Origin: Flavobacteriales bacterium
Lineage (GTDB): Bacteria > Bacteroidota > Bacteroidia > Flavobacteriales_D > Parvicellaceae
NCBI GenBank assembly: GCA_026993705.1
Contig: JALWSJ010000209.1
Location: 1-5,865 of the forward strand
Direction of reading: 5' to 3'
DNA length: 5,865 nucleotides
Under the pieces are notes generated by a model, which was not told the DNA's origin, did not search any database, and saw only the letters and a list, made by a program, of their open reading frames with translations. Each line of letters opens with the position of its first letter. Within the stretch, counting starts at the first letter, position 1. Positions 1 to 5,865 of this stretch are shown here, in pieces. The position numbers were made by a program, and so were the translations under genes.

Positions 1-960
1 ACAATTATTTGGACAGATACCTTGCAAACCTTTTTTATGTTGGGGTCGGTTCTTTTAACCGTGTATATCATCAGTGATTTGTTAGGGTTACACGAAAAAG
101 GAGGCGTAATAAAAGCAGTTGAAGATAGTGCTTATTCCAAAATTTTCTTTTTTGATGATATAAACAACAGTAATCATTTTATAAAGCACTTTTTGGGAGG
201 AGTTTTTATTACTGTGGGGATGACTGGGCTTGACCAAGATATGATGCAGAAAAATTTGAGTTGTAAAAATTACAAGGAAGCTCAAAAGAATATGTTGAGT
301 TTAGCGGTTGTATTAGTACTTGTGAATTTAGTTTTTCTGTCTTTAGGAGCTTTGTTGTATCTTTATTCGGAACAAACGGGAGTAGGTAAAAATGTTTCGT
401 CCGATTTGTTGTTCGCTTCCATTGCTATGGATGAAAGCACAGGTTTAGCAACGGGGATTTTGTTTCTGTTAGGAGTAATTGCAGCGGCGTACAGTAGTGC
501 AGACTCGGCATTAACTTCTTTAACGACTTCTTTTTCGGTAGATTTTCTTTCCGTAGAAAAAATGGAAGAGCAAAAAGCAGAGAAAACTCGAAAAATGGTT
601 CACGTGGCTATGTCTGCTGTCCTTATTGCGGTGGTGTTAATTTTAAAATATGCAACCGAGGAATCGGCGATTGGGTTATTGATGAAGTTTGCCGGATTTA
701 CTTACGGTCCTTTGATAGGTTTGTTCTTCTTTGGTATATTGACTGAGCGAAAATTGAATGACACACTGGTTCCTATTGTTGGTTTTTTAGTTCCTCTTAT
801 TATCGGTGTGTTATGGTTTTATTCTGCTGGAGCTCCCGGAGTTGAACCTGATGAACCGGGGATTTTCGGGATGTATAAATTTGGATTTGAAATCATTATT
901 TACAATGCTTTGTTGGCTTTTCTGTTGCTTTTCGGAATCAGTAAGCCTGTACGTTGTTGA
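1..960 (+). CDS. Sodium:solute symporter (SSS/SLC5 family), C-terminal part
   Basis: Inner-membrane Na+-coupled symporter of the LeuT-fold SSS family; the substrate cannot be told from this fragment. The frame is open from base 1 (it begins TIIWTDTLQTFF), so the gene starts outside the window. The TTG at 22 is an internal Leu codon, not a start. About 319 residues are visible. The 'WTD.lQ' entry and the 'GLDQDMMQKNLSCKN' stretch (fragment residues about 76-90) are typical SSS loop motifs. The helix with YSSADSALTSLTTSF (about 164-178) matches the TM8 region, whose serines form the Na2 site in characterised members. Several strongly hydrophobic helices follow, ending with a short tail (GISKPVRC). 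Roughly the first third of a usual 450-550-residue member is missing. The family call is firm. No clear terminator follows the stop codon. Confidence 0.93.
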   Translation, partial: TIIWTDTLQTFFMLGSVLLTVYIISDLLGLHEKGGVIKAVEDSAYSKIFFFDDINNSNHFIKHFLGGVFITVGMTGLDQDMMQKNLSCKNYKEAQKNMLSLAVVLVLVNLVFLSLGALLYLYSEQTGVGKNVSSDLLFASIAMDESTGLATGILFLLGVIAAAYSSADSALTSLTTSFSVDFLSVEKMEEQKAEKTRKMVHVAMSAVLIAVVLILKYATEESAIGLLMKFAGFTYGPLIGLFFFGILTERKLNDTLVPIVGFLVPLIIGVLWFYSAGAPGVEPDEPGIFGMYKFGFEIIIYNALLAFLLLFGISKPVRC

Positions 961-1079
961 TTTGTTTTTTTGAGTTAGGCTAGTTTATCCGGTAATAATG
1001 TTTTCGCATTCTTTTTAGTTTCTTTAGATTGGTTACCTTTGTTTTCGTAAATGTTATAAGATTGAAATCTTTTAATGTC

Positions 1080-1192
1080 TTACGTTAGGGATTATTAAGC
1101 GACTGTGAAAAAACAGTTGAGTTTTTGAGCTAACGTAAAAATATTGTCTATTTTATAATTGTTTGATTATCAGTGTTATATTTTTACGTTAG
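1080..1192. repeat. Three-arm inverted repeat of TTACGTTAG with mutually exclusive pairings
   Basis: TTACGTTAG occurs at 1080-1088 and 1184-1192, and its reverse complement CTAACGTAA lies between them at 1130-1138. The middle arm can pair leftward over 9 bp. It can instead pair rightward over a longer, perfect 15 bp: 1130-1144 (CTAACGTAAAAATAT) with 1178-1192. Inside the left arrangement a nested stem pairs 1100-1106 with 1113-1119 (one G-T pair, loop GAAAAA). The right loop contains ATAAT/ATTAT (1155-1159 and 1166-1170). The two outer pairings share the middle arm and cannot both form. This may be a regulatory switch in RNA or simply overlapping copies of repeat ends. The repeats are certain; any function is inference. 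Confidence 0.7.
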
Positions 1193-1288
1193 TTGGAGTA
1201 TTCCTAATATGAAATGAAAGTAACCACATAAAGCGGTTTTGTCGCCCTCATACTTAATGAGGTTAATTACAGTTTGTTTATAAGTTAA

Positions 1289-1388
1289 AAATTAGTTCTT
1301 TTCATTTCACTCGTCGTTATTTTTGCGAACCATAGCTTGGGCTATGCTTCTTAAAAATGCCTAGATTGAAAAGAAAATAAACTAATTT
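1289..1388. repeat. Long imperfect hairpin (48-base arms, 4-base loop)
   Basis: Bases 1289-1336 and 1341-1388 are complementary without any gap at 32 of 48 positions by hand count. The perfect blocks are AAATTAGTT/AACTAATTT at the base, a six-base T/A block in the middle, and CATAGC/GCTATG next to the loop TTGG (1337-1340). The shared centre of symmetry over the whole length makes chance unlikely. The form resembles a small non-coding palindromic repeat. The reverse strand reads '...IFKKHSPSYGSQK', which I remember from spurious ORFs predicted across Bacteroidota genomes. That suggests a dispersed repeat, but this is memory, not a search. Confidence 0.65.
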
Positions 1389-1421
1389 CACTTTTATATT
1401 CAATCTGTAAATAACCTCTTC

Positions 1422-1461
1422 ATATTTTATTTTCATAGCTGGGGCTATGAAAATAAAATAT
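1422..1461. repeat. Perfect 18-bp hairpin with TGGG loop
   Basis: ATATTTTATTTTCATAGC (1422-1439) and its exact reverse complement (1444-1461) flank the loop TGGG (1440-1443). The loop-proximal CATAGC/GCTATG is identical to that of the long hairpin about 100 bases upstream. The stem is too A/T-rich for a classical intrinsic terminator and no T-run follows on either strand. It lies between two genes on the same strand, so it could still affect mRNA ends or stability. It is more probably part of a palindromic repeat family. Confidence 0.75.
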
Positions 1462-1510
1462 TCATCGTCTGAGAACAACAAATTCCACTTTCTTGCACTT
1501 ATTTCATTCC

Positions 1511-1660
1511 ACGTTAGGGATAGAACGGCGTGTTTGAACTCCTTTTGGTTTGTTGCATATATGCAAACCAAAAGAGTGAGTAGTGATAGCCCGACCATTA
1601 CGGCGTTAAAAAGTGGTGTAGTGCAACGAAACTACTTTTTTATGCCATAATGGGAACGCC
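1511..1660. repeat. REP-like element with two hairpins
   Basis: The element opens with ACGTTAGGGAT (1511-1521); the same 11 bases occur at 1082-1092. It has GCCCGACC at 1589-1596, and ACGGCGT occurs twice (1525-1531 and 1600-1606). Hairpin A: CTTTTGGTTTG (1542-1552) pairs with CAAACCAAAAG (1564-1574). Its inner palindrome TTGCATATATGCAA (1553-1566) is offset by three bases, as if an originally perfect palindrome lost three bases. Hairpin B: 1595-1617 pairs with 1631-1653 without gaps, 19 of 23 positions plus two G-T pairs, with a 13-base loop. A TTAGGG head, central palindrome and GCCCGAC tail resemble intergenic REP-type sequences I recall from Bacteroidota. The right border near 1660 is approximate. 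No RAYT transposase is in the window. Confidence 0.6.
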
Positions 1661-1695
1661 CAAATGATTATAGAGCTTTAAAAAGAATATGGTTT

Positions 1696-2133
1696 ATGAA
1701 GATTAGAATAACGAAAGAATTTGATTTTGAGACGGCTCATGCTTTAGATGGTTATGAGGGGAAGTGTAAGGATATTCACGGGCATTCATATCATTTGAAG
1801 GTTACGTTGATTGGTACACCGTCGGATGATGTTTGCTTATCGGATTGCGGTATGGTGGTGGATTTCGGGGATATTAAAAAGATTGTGCGTGAACATGTGT
1901 ATAATGAGTTTGACCATCGGTTGATTTTGCGGAAAGATTCGAGGTTTAGGGGAATTGAGGAGAGTAACAGCCGGACGCGCTTTGTGGATTATCAGCCGAC
2001 TTGCGAAAATATGCTGATTGATATTGTTACTATGATTCAAAAGCATTTGAAAGGCGATGTGGAGTTGCATTCTGCTTTTTTGAGGGAAACGGCGACTAGT
2101 TATGCCGAATGGTTTGCTTCGGATAATATTTAA
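1696..2133 (+). CDS. queD: 6-pyruvoyl-tetrahydropterin synthase / QueD family enzyme
   Basis: Zinc enzyme of the PTPS/QueD fold. In bacteria the usual role is 6-carboxy-5,6,7,8-tetrahydropterin synthase, which converts dihydroneopterin triphosphate on the way to queuosine (preQ0). It acts in the cytoplasm. The 145-residue product carries the zinc histidines H15, H28 and H30, and the catalytic cysteine C24 in the C-x3-HGH spacing typical of QueD. It also has GMVVDFGDIK (52-61), the DH pair D73-H74, PTCEN with E104 for pterin binding, and E131 in the C-terminal strand. It is longer than E. coli QueD (about 120 residues), with extra sequence around residues 79-100. ATG 1696 puts the first strand directly before the zinc motif; an ATG at 1689 is out of frame. 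No Shine-Dalgarno is evident, as is common in this phylum. A pterin enzyme of different specificity cannot be excluded. Confidence 0.88.
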   Translation: MKIRITKEFDFETAHALDGYEGKCKDIHGHSYHLKVTLIGTPSDDVCLSDCGMVVDFGDIKKIVREHVYNEFDHRLILRKDSRFRGIEESNSRTRFVDYQPTCENMLIDIVTMIQKHLKGDVELHSAFLRETATSYAEWFASDNI

Positions 2134-2155
2134 TGTTTAATATCGTTTGATTGCT

Positions 2156-2902
2156 ATGTTAAAATATAGTTTGTTTTGTTTTTATTTTTTGATTTTTCTG
2201 AATGGTTTTGCTCAAAACTTGCGTAAGGAAGTATTGCGTATTCCTTTTTTCGGGTTGAGTTATTCGGGGCAACTGCCGGGGGGTGATTTTGGTAAAAGGT
2301 TTGGATTTACGAATAATGTGGGGATAAACTTCGGGATTAAAACGGCTAAGAATTGGCAATTTGAATTTGAAGGTTGTTTTTTGTTCGGCAATAAGATTAA
2401 GGAAGATTCTATCATAGATTTTATCAGAACGACGGAAGGATATATCATTGAGAAATATGGTGATGCCGTGGCTGTTTATATGTATGAGAGAGGTTTTACA
2501 GAGGTGCTTATGGCGGGAAAACTTTTTCCGGTGGTGGGAAAAAATATGAATTCCGGAATTATTACAAAAGTAGGAGTCGGTTTTATGCATCATAAAATAC
2601 GTGTAGAGAATCAAGATTACAAAGTGCCTGCCTTGACTAAGCCGAATTTGGTTTACGTGGACAGATTAACAATGGGGTTGGTATTGAAACAATATATCGG
2701 CTATCAAAATTTTAGTAACAATAAGCGGGTGAATTTTCATTTTGGAATTGAAGTAACGGAAGGGTTTACTAAAGGTATGCGGGATTATCAGATGGGATAT
2801 GGTGAGTATCATGATAAACGTTTTGAATTTTTAATAGGTTTGAGGGCAGGCTGGATTTTTCCGATTTACAGAAAAGTTCCTGAAGAGTTTTACGTTGATT
2901 AA
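2156..2902 (+). CDS. Exported protein, probable outer-membrane beta-barrel, function unknown
   Basis: The 248-residue product starts with a clear Sec signal peptide: a Lys, a hydrophobic core (YSLFCFYFLIFLNG) and a probable cleavage after FAQ at residue 20. Cys8 lies within the core and is not a lipobox. The mature part alternates aromatic and polar residues with many glycines (for example GISKVG-like strands near 133-145, FHFGIEV 195-201 and FEFLIGLRAGWIFPIY 223-238). This pattern suits a beta-barrel or beta-sandwich envelope protein. The C-terminal strand followed by a short tail (RKVPEEFYVD) resembles Bacteroidota outer-membrane proteins I remember, but I cannot name a family. ATG 2156 is chosen over TTG 2147 because it begins the signal peptide directly. 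It lies 22 bases after queD and one base before waaA, so cotranscription is likely and an envelope role fits. Confidence 0.75.
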   Translation: MLKYSLFCFYFLIFLNGFAQNLRKEVLRIPFFGLSYSGQLPGGDFGKRFGFTNNVGINFGIKTAKNWQFEFEGCFLFGNKIKEDSIIDFIRTTEGYIIEKYGDAVAVYMYERGFTEVLMAGKLFPVVGKNMNSGIITKVGVGFMHHKIRVENQDYKVPALTKPNLVYVDRLTMGLVLKQYIGYQNFSNNKRVNFHFGIEVTEGFTKGMRDYQMGYGEYHDKRFEFLIGLRAGWIFPIYRKVPEEFYVD

Positions 2903-2903
2903 T

Positions 2904-4151
2904 ATGTCGAATTTAATATACAATACCGGAATAAAAGCCTATAAAACAGGAGTGAAAGTTGCTCGTCTGCTAGGGAATGAAAAGGCGAAAAAATGGCTTG
3001 AAGGGCGAGAGGGTTGGCAAGATGAATTGCGGTCGTTTAGAGAAGGAAAAGAGAGTCGTCCTTTGATTTGGTTGCATGCATCGTCTTTAGGAGAATTTGA
3101 GCAAGTGAAGCCTTTGATTGAGCGAATAAAGAGTACAAAAGAATTTGAAGATTATTTGCTTGTGGTTACTTTTTTTAGTCCTTCGGGGTATGAGAATAGT
3201 TTAACGTATGATAAAGCTGATTTGCTTTTTTATCTGCCGGCAGATACGCCTAACAATGTTCAGCGATTTTTAGATATTCTTAATCCGGATATAGCGATTT
3301 TTGTAAAATATGATTTTTGGTTTAATCTATTGGATGAGTTACAAAAAAGATTGACGCCCATTGTTTATTTTTCTTGTAACTTTAGAGAAAATCAGCTGTT
3401 TTTTAAGCCTTATGGTAAGTGGCAACGCTCAATTTTACAGGGGATAGACGCTATCCTTACTCTGAATCAACAAAGCAAAGAGATTTTAGAAAAAAATGAT
3501 TTTGAAAATGTGAAAGTATGTGGCGATACGCGTTTTGATAAGGTAATAGATAATGCAGAGAAATGTACTCCGGTTCCAATTGTGGAGAAATTTAAAGATA
3601 ATAAGCCTTTATTAATTGTCGGGAGTTCTTGGCCACCGGAAGAAAAAATTATTGCAGATTTTGTAAAAAATAATCAAGGAATGAAGGTGATTATTGCTCC
3701 GCATGATATTTCTGAAAAGCATTTGAAAGAAATAGAACTATTAGTACCTTCAGCTGTTCGTTACTCAGGGCTTACGGAAGAAAATGCGAGGAATACAAAT
3801 GTAGTTTTAATTGATAATATCGGGTTACTGTCTAATCTTTATCAATATGCGGACTTTGCCTTTATTGGAGGAGGTTTCACGAATGATTTGCATAATATTT
3901 TAGAAGCAGCAGTTTTTGGTAATGTTGTCTTTTTTGGTAATAAACAGAGTAAATACCCGGAAGGTAGAGAGTTGATTGAGTATGGAGGGGCTATTGAAGT
4001 GAAAGACAGCAAGACTTTTACAAAAGAACTAAATCGACTGTTAATCGATATTAATAAAAGAAAAGAAATAGGGGAGAAAGCAAAGCATTTTGTAGAAAGA
4101 CACAAAGGAGCTACGGATATTGTTTTTGAGGAAGTAAAGAGATTGATTTAA
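2904..4151 (+). CDS. waaA: 3-deoxy-D-manno-octulosonic acid (Kdo) transferase
   Basis: Transfers Kdo from CMP-Kdo to a lipid A precursor at the cytoplasmic face of the inner membrane, an early step of LPS core assembly. At 415 residues it has the usual GT-B length. The N-terminal domain carries LHASSLGEFEQ (57-67), where E64 matches the catalytic base Glu of the family, then FFSPSGYE (90-97) and YLPADTP (110-116). The C-terminal domain has CGDTRFDKV (206-214), VGSSWPPEE (239-247) and GGGFTNDLHNILEAAVFGN (322-340), the CMP-Kdo-binding glycine-rich signature. The N-terminal 35 residues are amphipathic rather than a strong membrane anchor. ATG 2904 is used because TTG 2895 would overlap the upstream gene. 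The start follows the previous stop by one base, suggesting translational coupling. Whether it adds one or more Kdo units cannot be read from sequence. Confidence 0.95.
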   Translation: MSNLIYNTGIKAYKTGVKVARLLGNEKAKKWLEGREGWQDELRSFREGKESRPLIWLHASSLGEFEQVKPLIERIKSTKEFEDYLLVVTFFSPSGYENSLTYDKADLLFYLPADTPNNVQRFLDILNPDIAIFVKYDFWFNLLDELQKRLTPIVYFSCNFRENQLFFKPYGKWQRSILQGIDAILTLNQQSKEILEKNDFENVKVCGDTRFDKVIDNAEKCTPVPIVEKFKDNKPLLIVGSSWPPEEKIIADFVKNNQGMKVIIAPHDISEKHLKEIELLVPSAVRYSGLTEENARNTNVVLIDNIGLLSNLYQYADFAFIGGGFTNDLHNILEAAVFGNVVFFGNKQSKYPEGRELIEYGGAIEVKDSKTFTKELNRLLIDINKRKEIGEKAKHFVERHKGATDIVFEEVKRLI

Positions 4152-4161
4152 AAGACTAAAA

Positions 4162-4440
4162 ATGAAGAATAAGTTAACTTTATCAGAAAAATTAACCATA
4201 GAAATGACGTATTTATCAAACGAACGTTCTTTTTTGGCTTATGTTAGAACCGTTATGGTTTTTTTAAGTTCGGGAGTGGCGATTATGGAAATAAAGACCT
4301 TGTATGAATACCGAATTATAGCATATATTTTGTTATCGATTTCTCCTATTATTCTCATCATTGGTATTTATCGTTTTTTTAGTGTTAAAAAGGCTGTAAA
4401 TCAAACTGTGGAACATTTTCATAAGCAAAATATAGAATGA
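4162..4440 (+). CDS. DUF202 (YidH-like) small membrane protein
   Basis: A 92-residue integral membrane protein with the family hallmark LSNERSFLAYVRT (18-30) at the entry of the first membrane helix (about 31-45). A second helix runs at about 52-71 and a short basic tail follows. The family (PF02656) includes bacterial YidH/YidG and the membrane domain of eukaryotic VTC polyphosphate polymerase, where conserved basic residues lie along a polyphosphate path. R22 and R29 are the corresponding-looking residues here. The molecular role of bacterial members is not established. The gene starts 10 bases after waaA, and its TGA shares the ATGA with the phosphate transporter start, so the two are probably translationally coupled. 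A role in phosphate handling is inferred from this context. The family call is firm. Confidence 0.85.
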   Translation: MKNKLTLSEKLTIEMTYLSNERSFLAYVRTVMVFLSSGVAIMEIKTLYEYRIIAYILLSISPIILIIGIYRFFSVKKAVNQTVEHFHKQNIE

Positions 4441-5465
4441 TTTATATTTTAGTTATTGGAGTCTTCATTGTTCTAGCTTATGATTTTACGAATGGATTTC
4501 ATGATGCGGCAGATATGATAGCAACAGCTATTGCTTCTCACGCAATGACTCCTGCGATGGCTATATTAATTGTTACGGTATTTACTTTTTTAGGTCCGTT
4601 TCTTGGTGGTTTGGCAGTTGCTGATACCATAGGAGAATTTATTGATTTGTCCAGTGTACAATCTTCCAAAGCTTTTAGTGTTGTTTTTGGAGCTGTTTTA
4701 GCAGCTATATCGTATAATTTAATTACATGGAAATTAGGGCTACCTACATCTTCTTCTAATTCATTGACAGGAGGTTTGGTCGGAAGTGGGATAACAGCTT
4801 TAGGAAGTAGTTCAATTAACTGGGGAGTAAGTGAAGTTTTTCAGGGAGAGTTAACCGGTTTTACTAAAATCGTTATAGGAATGTTTTTTTCGCCTTTAGC
4901 CGGTTTTGTTGTTGGTTTTATTATTATGCGACTTTCTCTTAATTTTTTAAGAAGGCTTTCGATGAAGTCTAGAAGGATATTTGTCGTTACTCAATATTTA
5001 ACGGTGAGTTGGTTAGCATTTAGTCACGGAACAAATGATAGTCAAAAAGGTATGGGGATAATATCTATGTTACTACTTGCAGGAGGTGTATATAGCGAAT
5101 TTACTGTGCCTGACTGGGTGGTTTTGGCTTGCGCTTCCGTCATTACATTAGGAACTCTTTTTGGTGGATGGAGTATTATAAAAACGGTAGGTTTTAGAAT
5201 ATATAAAGTCCAGGTTTATCATTCTGTAATTGACCAAATTGGTTCAGCTGCTGTAATTTTGGGTTCGTCAGTGATTGGAGCTCCAACTTCTACAACCCAA
5301 GTTGTAACAACAACTTTAGTTGGTGTGGGGGCTGCAGAACGCCCTAAGCACGTACGTTGGAAAGTTGCGAGTAATATAGTAAAGGGATGGTTGTTTAATA
5401 TTCCTGTTTCTATTTTTTTAGGGGCTGTATATTGTTATCTTTTACAGTTTATCTTTACTTTTTAA
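4437..5465 (+). CDS. PiT-family inorganic phosphate transporter
   Basis: Inner-membrane low-affinity phosphate carrier, driven by H+ or Na+ in characterised relatives. The 342-residue product shows the inverted-repeat design of the family. Repeat 1 has DFTNGFHDAADMIATAIAS (16-34), and repeat 2 has FSHGTNDSQKGMGIIS (195-210). The paired loops are GLPTSSSNSLTGGLVGSG (101-118) and GAPTSTTQVVTTTLVGVG (281-298), followed by ERPKHVRW (301-308). Around ten hydrophobic helices are apparent. Three positions differ from the pattern I remember as commonest: D26 where Asn is usual, N108 in the SSSH position, and Q288 in the STTH position. The start ATG 4437 overlaps the DUF202 stop by four bases. A DUF47 protein follows after 11 bases, the standard Pit partner. 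Coupling ion and direction are unknown. Confidence 0.93.
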   Translation: MIYILVIGVFIVLAYDFTNGFHDAADMIATAIASHAMTPAMAILIVTVFTFLGPFLGGLAVADTIGEFIDLSSVQSSKAFSVVFGAVLAAISYNLITWKLGLPTSSSNSLTGGLVGSGITALGSSSINWGVSEVFQGELTGFTKIVIGMFFSPLAGFVVGFIIMRLSLNFLRRLSMKSRRIFVVTQYLTVSWLAFSHGTNDSQKGMGIISMLLLAGGVYSEFTVPDWVVLACASVITLGTLFGGWSIIKTVGFRIYKVQVYHSVIDQIGSAAVILGSSVIGAPTSTTQVVTTTLVGVGAAERPKHVRWKVASNIVKGWLFNIPVSIFLGAVYCYLLQFIFTF

Positions 5466-5476
5466 TCTTTACTTTT

Positions 5477-5865
5477 ATGGCTAGCATGAATATTTTGGAT
5501 AAATTAAAAGAGTTTGTTCTTCCCAAAGAAATTGATTTCTTTGGGGATCTTGAGGAACAGAGTAAAATTACAGAAGAGATAATTGAAAAATTAGTTTTAA
5601 AATATACAGTCAATCAAAAAAATAATATTTTTGATTTGATAGAAAAAGCTAAGAAAAGCAAGAAAAATAAAATAAAAGAATTAGAGAAAACATTTATTAC
5701 TCCTGTTGATAGAGAGGCGATTAATCGTTCGTATGCTCATTTGTACTGGATAACATTAAGTGTTGAGCATTTTATAAATGAATTAGATATTTATGGGATT
5801 CACGATTTAAATAAGTACGATAAGATATTAGAGTTACTAAAGGAACAAATTACTAATATTAAAAT
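5477..5865 (+). CDS. DUF47 / PhoU-like Pit accessory protein, N-terminal part
   Basis: The open frame runs off the right edge, so only 129 residues are visible of a family that is usually a little over 200 residues. The protein starts MASMNILDKLKEF and then LPKEIDFFGDLEEQS (15-29). The family signature TFITPVDREAI (72-82) lies between charged helices. A lysine-rich stretch at 58-71 precedes it. The fold is expected to be an all-helical PhoU-like bundle in the cytoplasm that may bind metal. DUF47 genes typically sit beside pit genes and are thought to modulate or assist the transporter, which matches the 11-base gap here. ATG 5477 is the first start; ATG 5486 (MNILDK) is an equally plausible alternative, and no Shine-Dalgarno separates them. 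Confidence 0.9.
   Translation, partial: MASMNILDKLKEFVLPKEIDFFGDLEEQSKITEEIIEKLVLKYTVNQKNNIFDLIEKAKKSKKNKIKELEKTFITPVDREAINRSYAHLYWITLSVEHFINELDIYGIHDLNKYDKILELLKEQITNIK

Larger units (their letters stand above)
961..1695. other. 735-base gene-free region rich in palindromes
   Basis: No reading frame here looks like a gene. The short frames that exist run through inverted repeats. The region holds a series of palindromic blocks, listed separately. A smaller stem also occurs: CCTCAT (1246-1251) pairs with ATGAGG (1257-1262) around a 5-base loop. A weak AAGAT/ATCTT stem lies at 1058-1071. I searched for the Bacteroidota promoter pattern (TTTG, about 19-21 bases, TAnnTTTG) and found no well-spaced pair. 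The best -7-like match, TATTTTTG at 1318-1325, lies inside a repeat hairpin without a suitably placed -33 box. A promoter for the downstream genes is expected here but cannot be placed. Confidence 0.75.

Noticed and set aside
22..24. TTG as the start of the symporter gene
   Set aside because: The frame continues upstream to base 1 with typical SSS sequence, so the gene is cut by the window edge.
1422..1461. Intrinsic terminator
   Set aside because: The stem is perfect but A/T-rich, and no T-run follows on either strand.
1317..1598. 93-codon reading frame on the - strand
   Set aside because: It runs through the three palindromic blocks, has no recognisable domain, and its C-terminal sequence looks like translated repeat DNA.
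1447..1650. 67-codon reading frame on the + strand
   Set aside because: It starts inside the 1422-1461 hairpin and spans the REP-like element; the protein sequence is translated palindrome with no family resemblance.
1080..1660. CRISPR array
   Set aside because: The repeats are short, mostly inverted and irregularly spaced, with no regular repeat-spacer pattern.
1595..1695. preQ1 riboswitch upstream of queD
   Set aside because: The position would suit one, but I could not match the preQ1-I stem-loop with its A-rich tail; the structure here is a long hairpin of repeat type.
2141..2149. Bacteroidota -7 box (TATCGTTTG) before the exported protein gene
   Set aside because: It has one base too many between TA and TTTG, and the nearest upstream TTTG (2113-2116) is too far away, so cotranscription with queD is more likely.

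Overview
The window looks like chromosomal DNA of a Bacteroidota bacterium, most likely of the order Bacteroidales. The evidence is the low G+C content, the absence of Shine-Dalgarno-like sequences before most starts, a Kdo transferase typed by its motifs as a Gram-negative lipid A enzyme, an outer-membrane-type protein with a '-FAQ' signal peptide, and REP-like intergenic palindromes of a kind I remember from this phylum. All genes lie on the + strand. No tRNA, rRNA, CRISPR array or transposase gene was seen.

Layout. Positions 1-960 hold the C-terminal part of a sodium:solute symporter, cut by the left edge. Positions 961-1695 (735 bases) have no credible gene but are packed with palindromes: a trio of TTACGTTAG arms (1080-1192), a 100-base imperfect hairpin (1289-1388), an 18-bp perfect hairpin with a 4-base loop (1422-1461), and a REP-like element (1511-1660) carrying two further hairpins. 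Next come six closely packed genes: a QueD/PTPS-family enzyme (1696-2133), an exported probable outer-membrane protein (2156-2902), the Kdo transferase waaA (2904-4151), a small DUF202 membrane protein (4162-4440), a PiT-family phosphate transporter (4437-5465) and the start of a DUF47/PhoU-like protein (5477 to the right edge). The last gene is open at the window end and has no stop codon here.

How the genes may work together. Gaps of 22, 1, 10, -4 and 11 bases suggest one transcription unit from queD onward, or two units that abut. The first half serves tRNA modification or pterin chemistry (queD) and the outer envelope (exported protein, waaA). The second half is a phosphate module: Pit transporter, its usual DUF47 partner, and a DUF202 protein whose stop overlaps the pit start. 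DUF202 is the family of the membrane domain of eukaryotic VTC polyphosphate polymerase, so its coupling to a phosphate transporter is the most interesting functional lead. The hairpin-rich region upstream of queD is the most striking non-coding structure.
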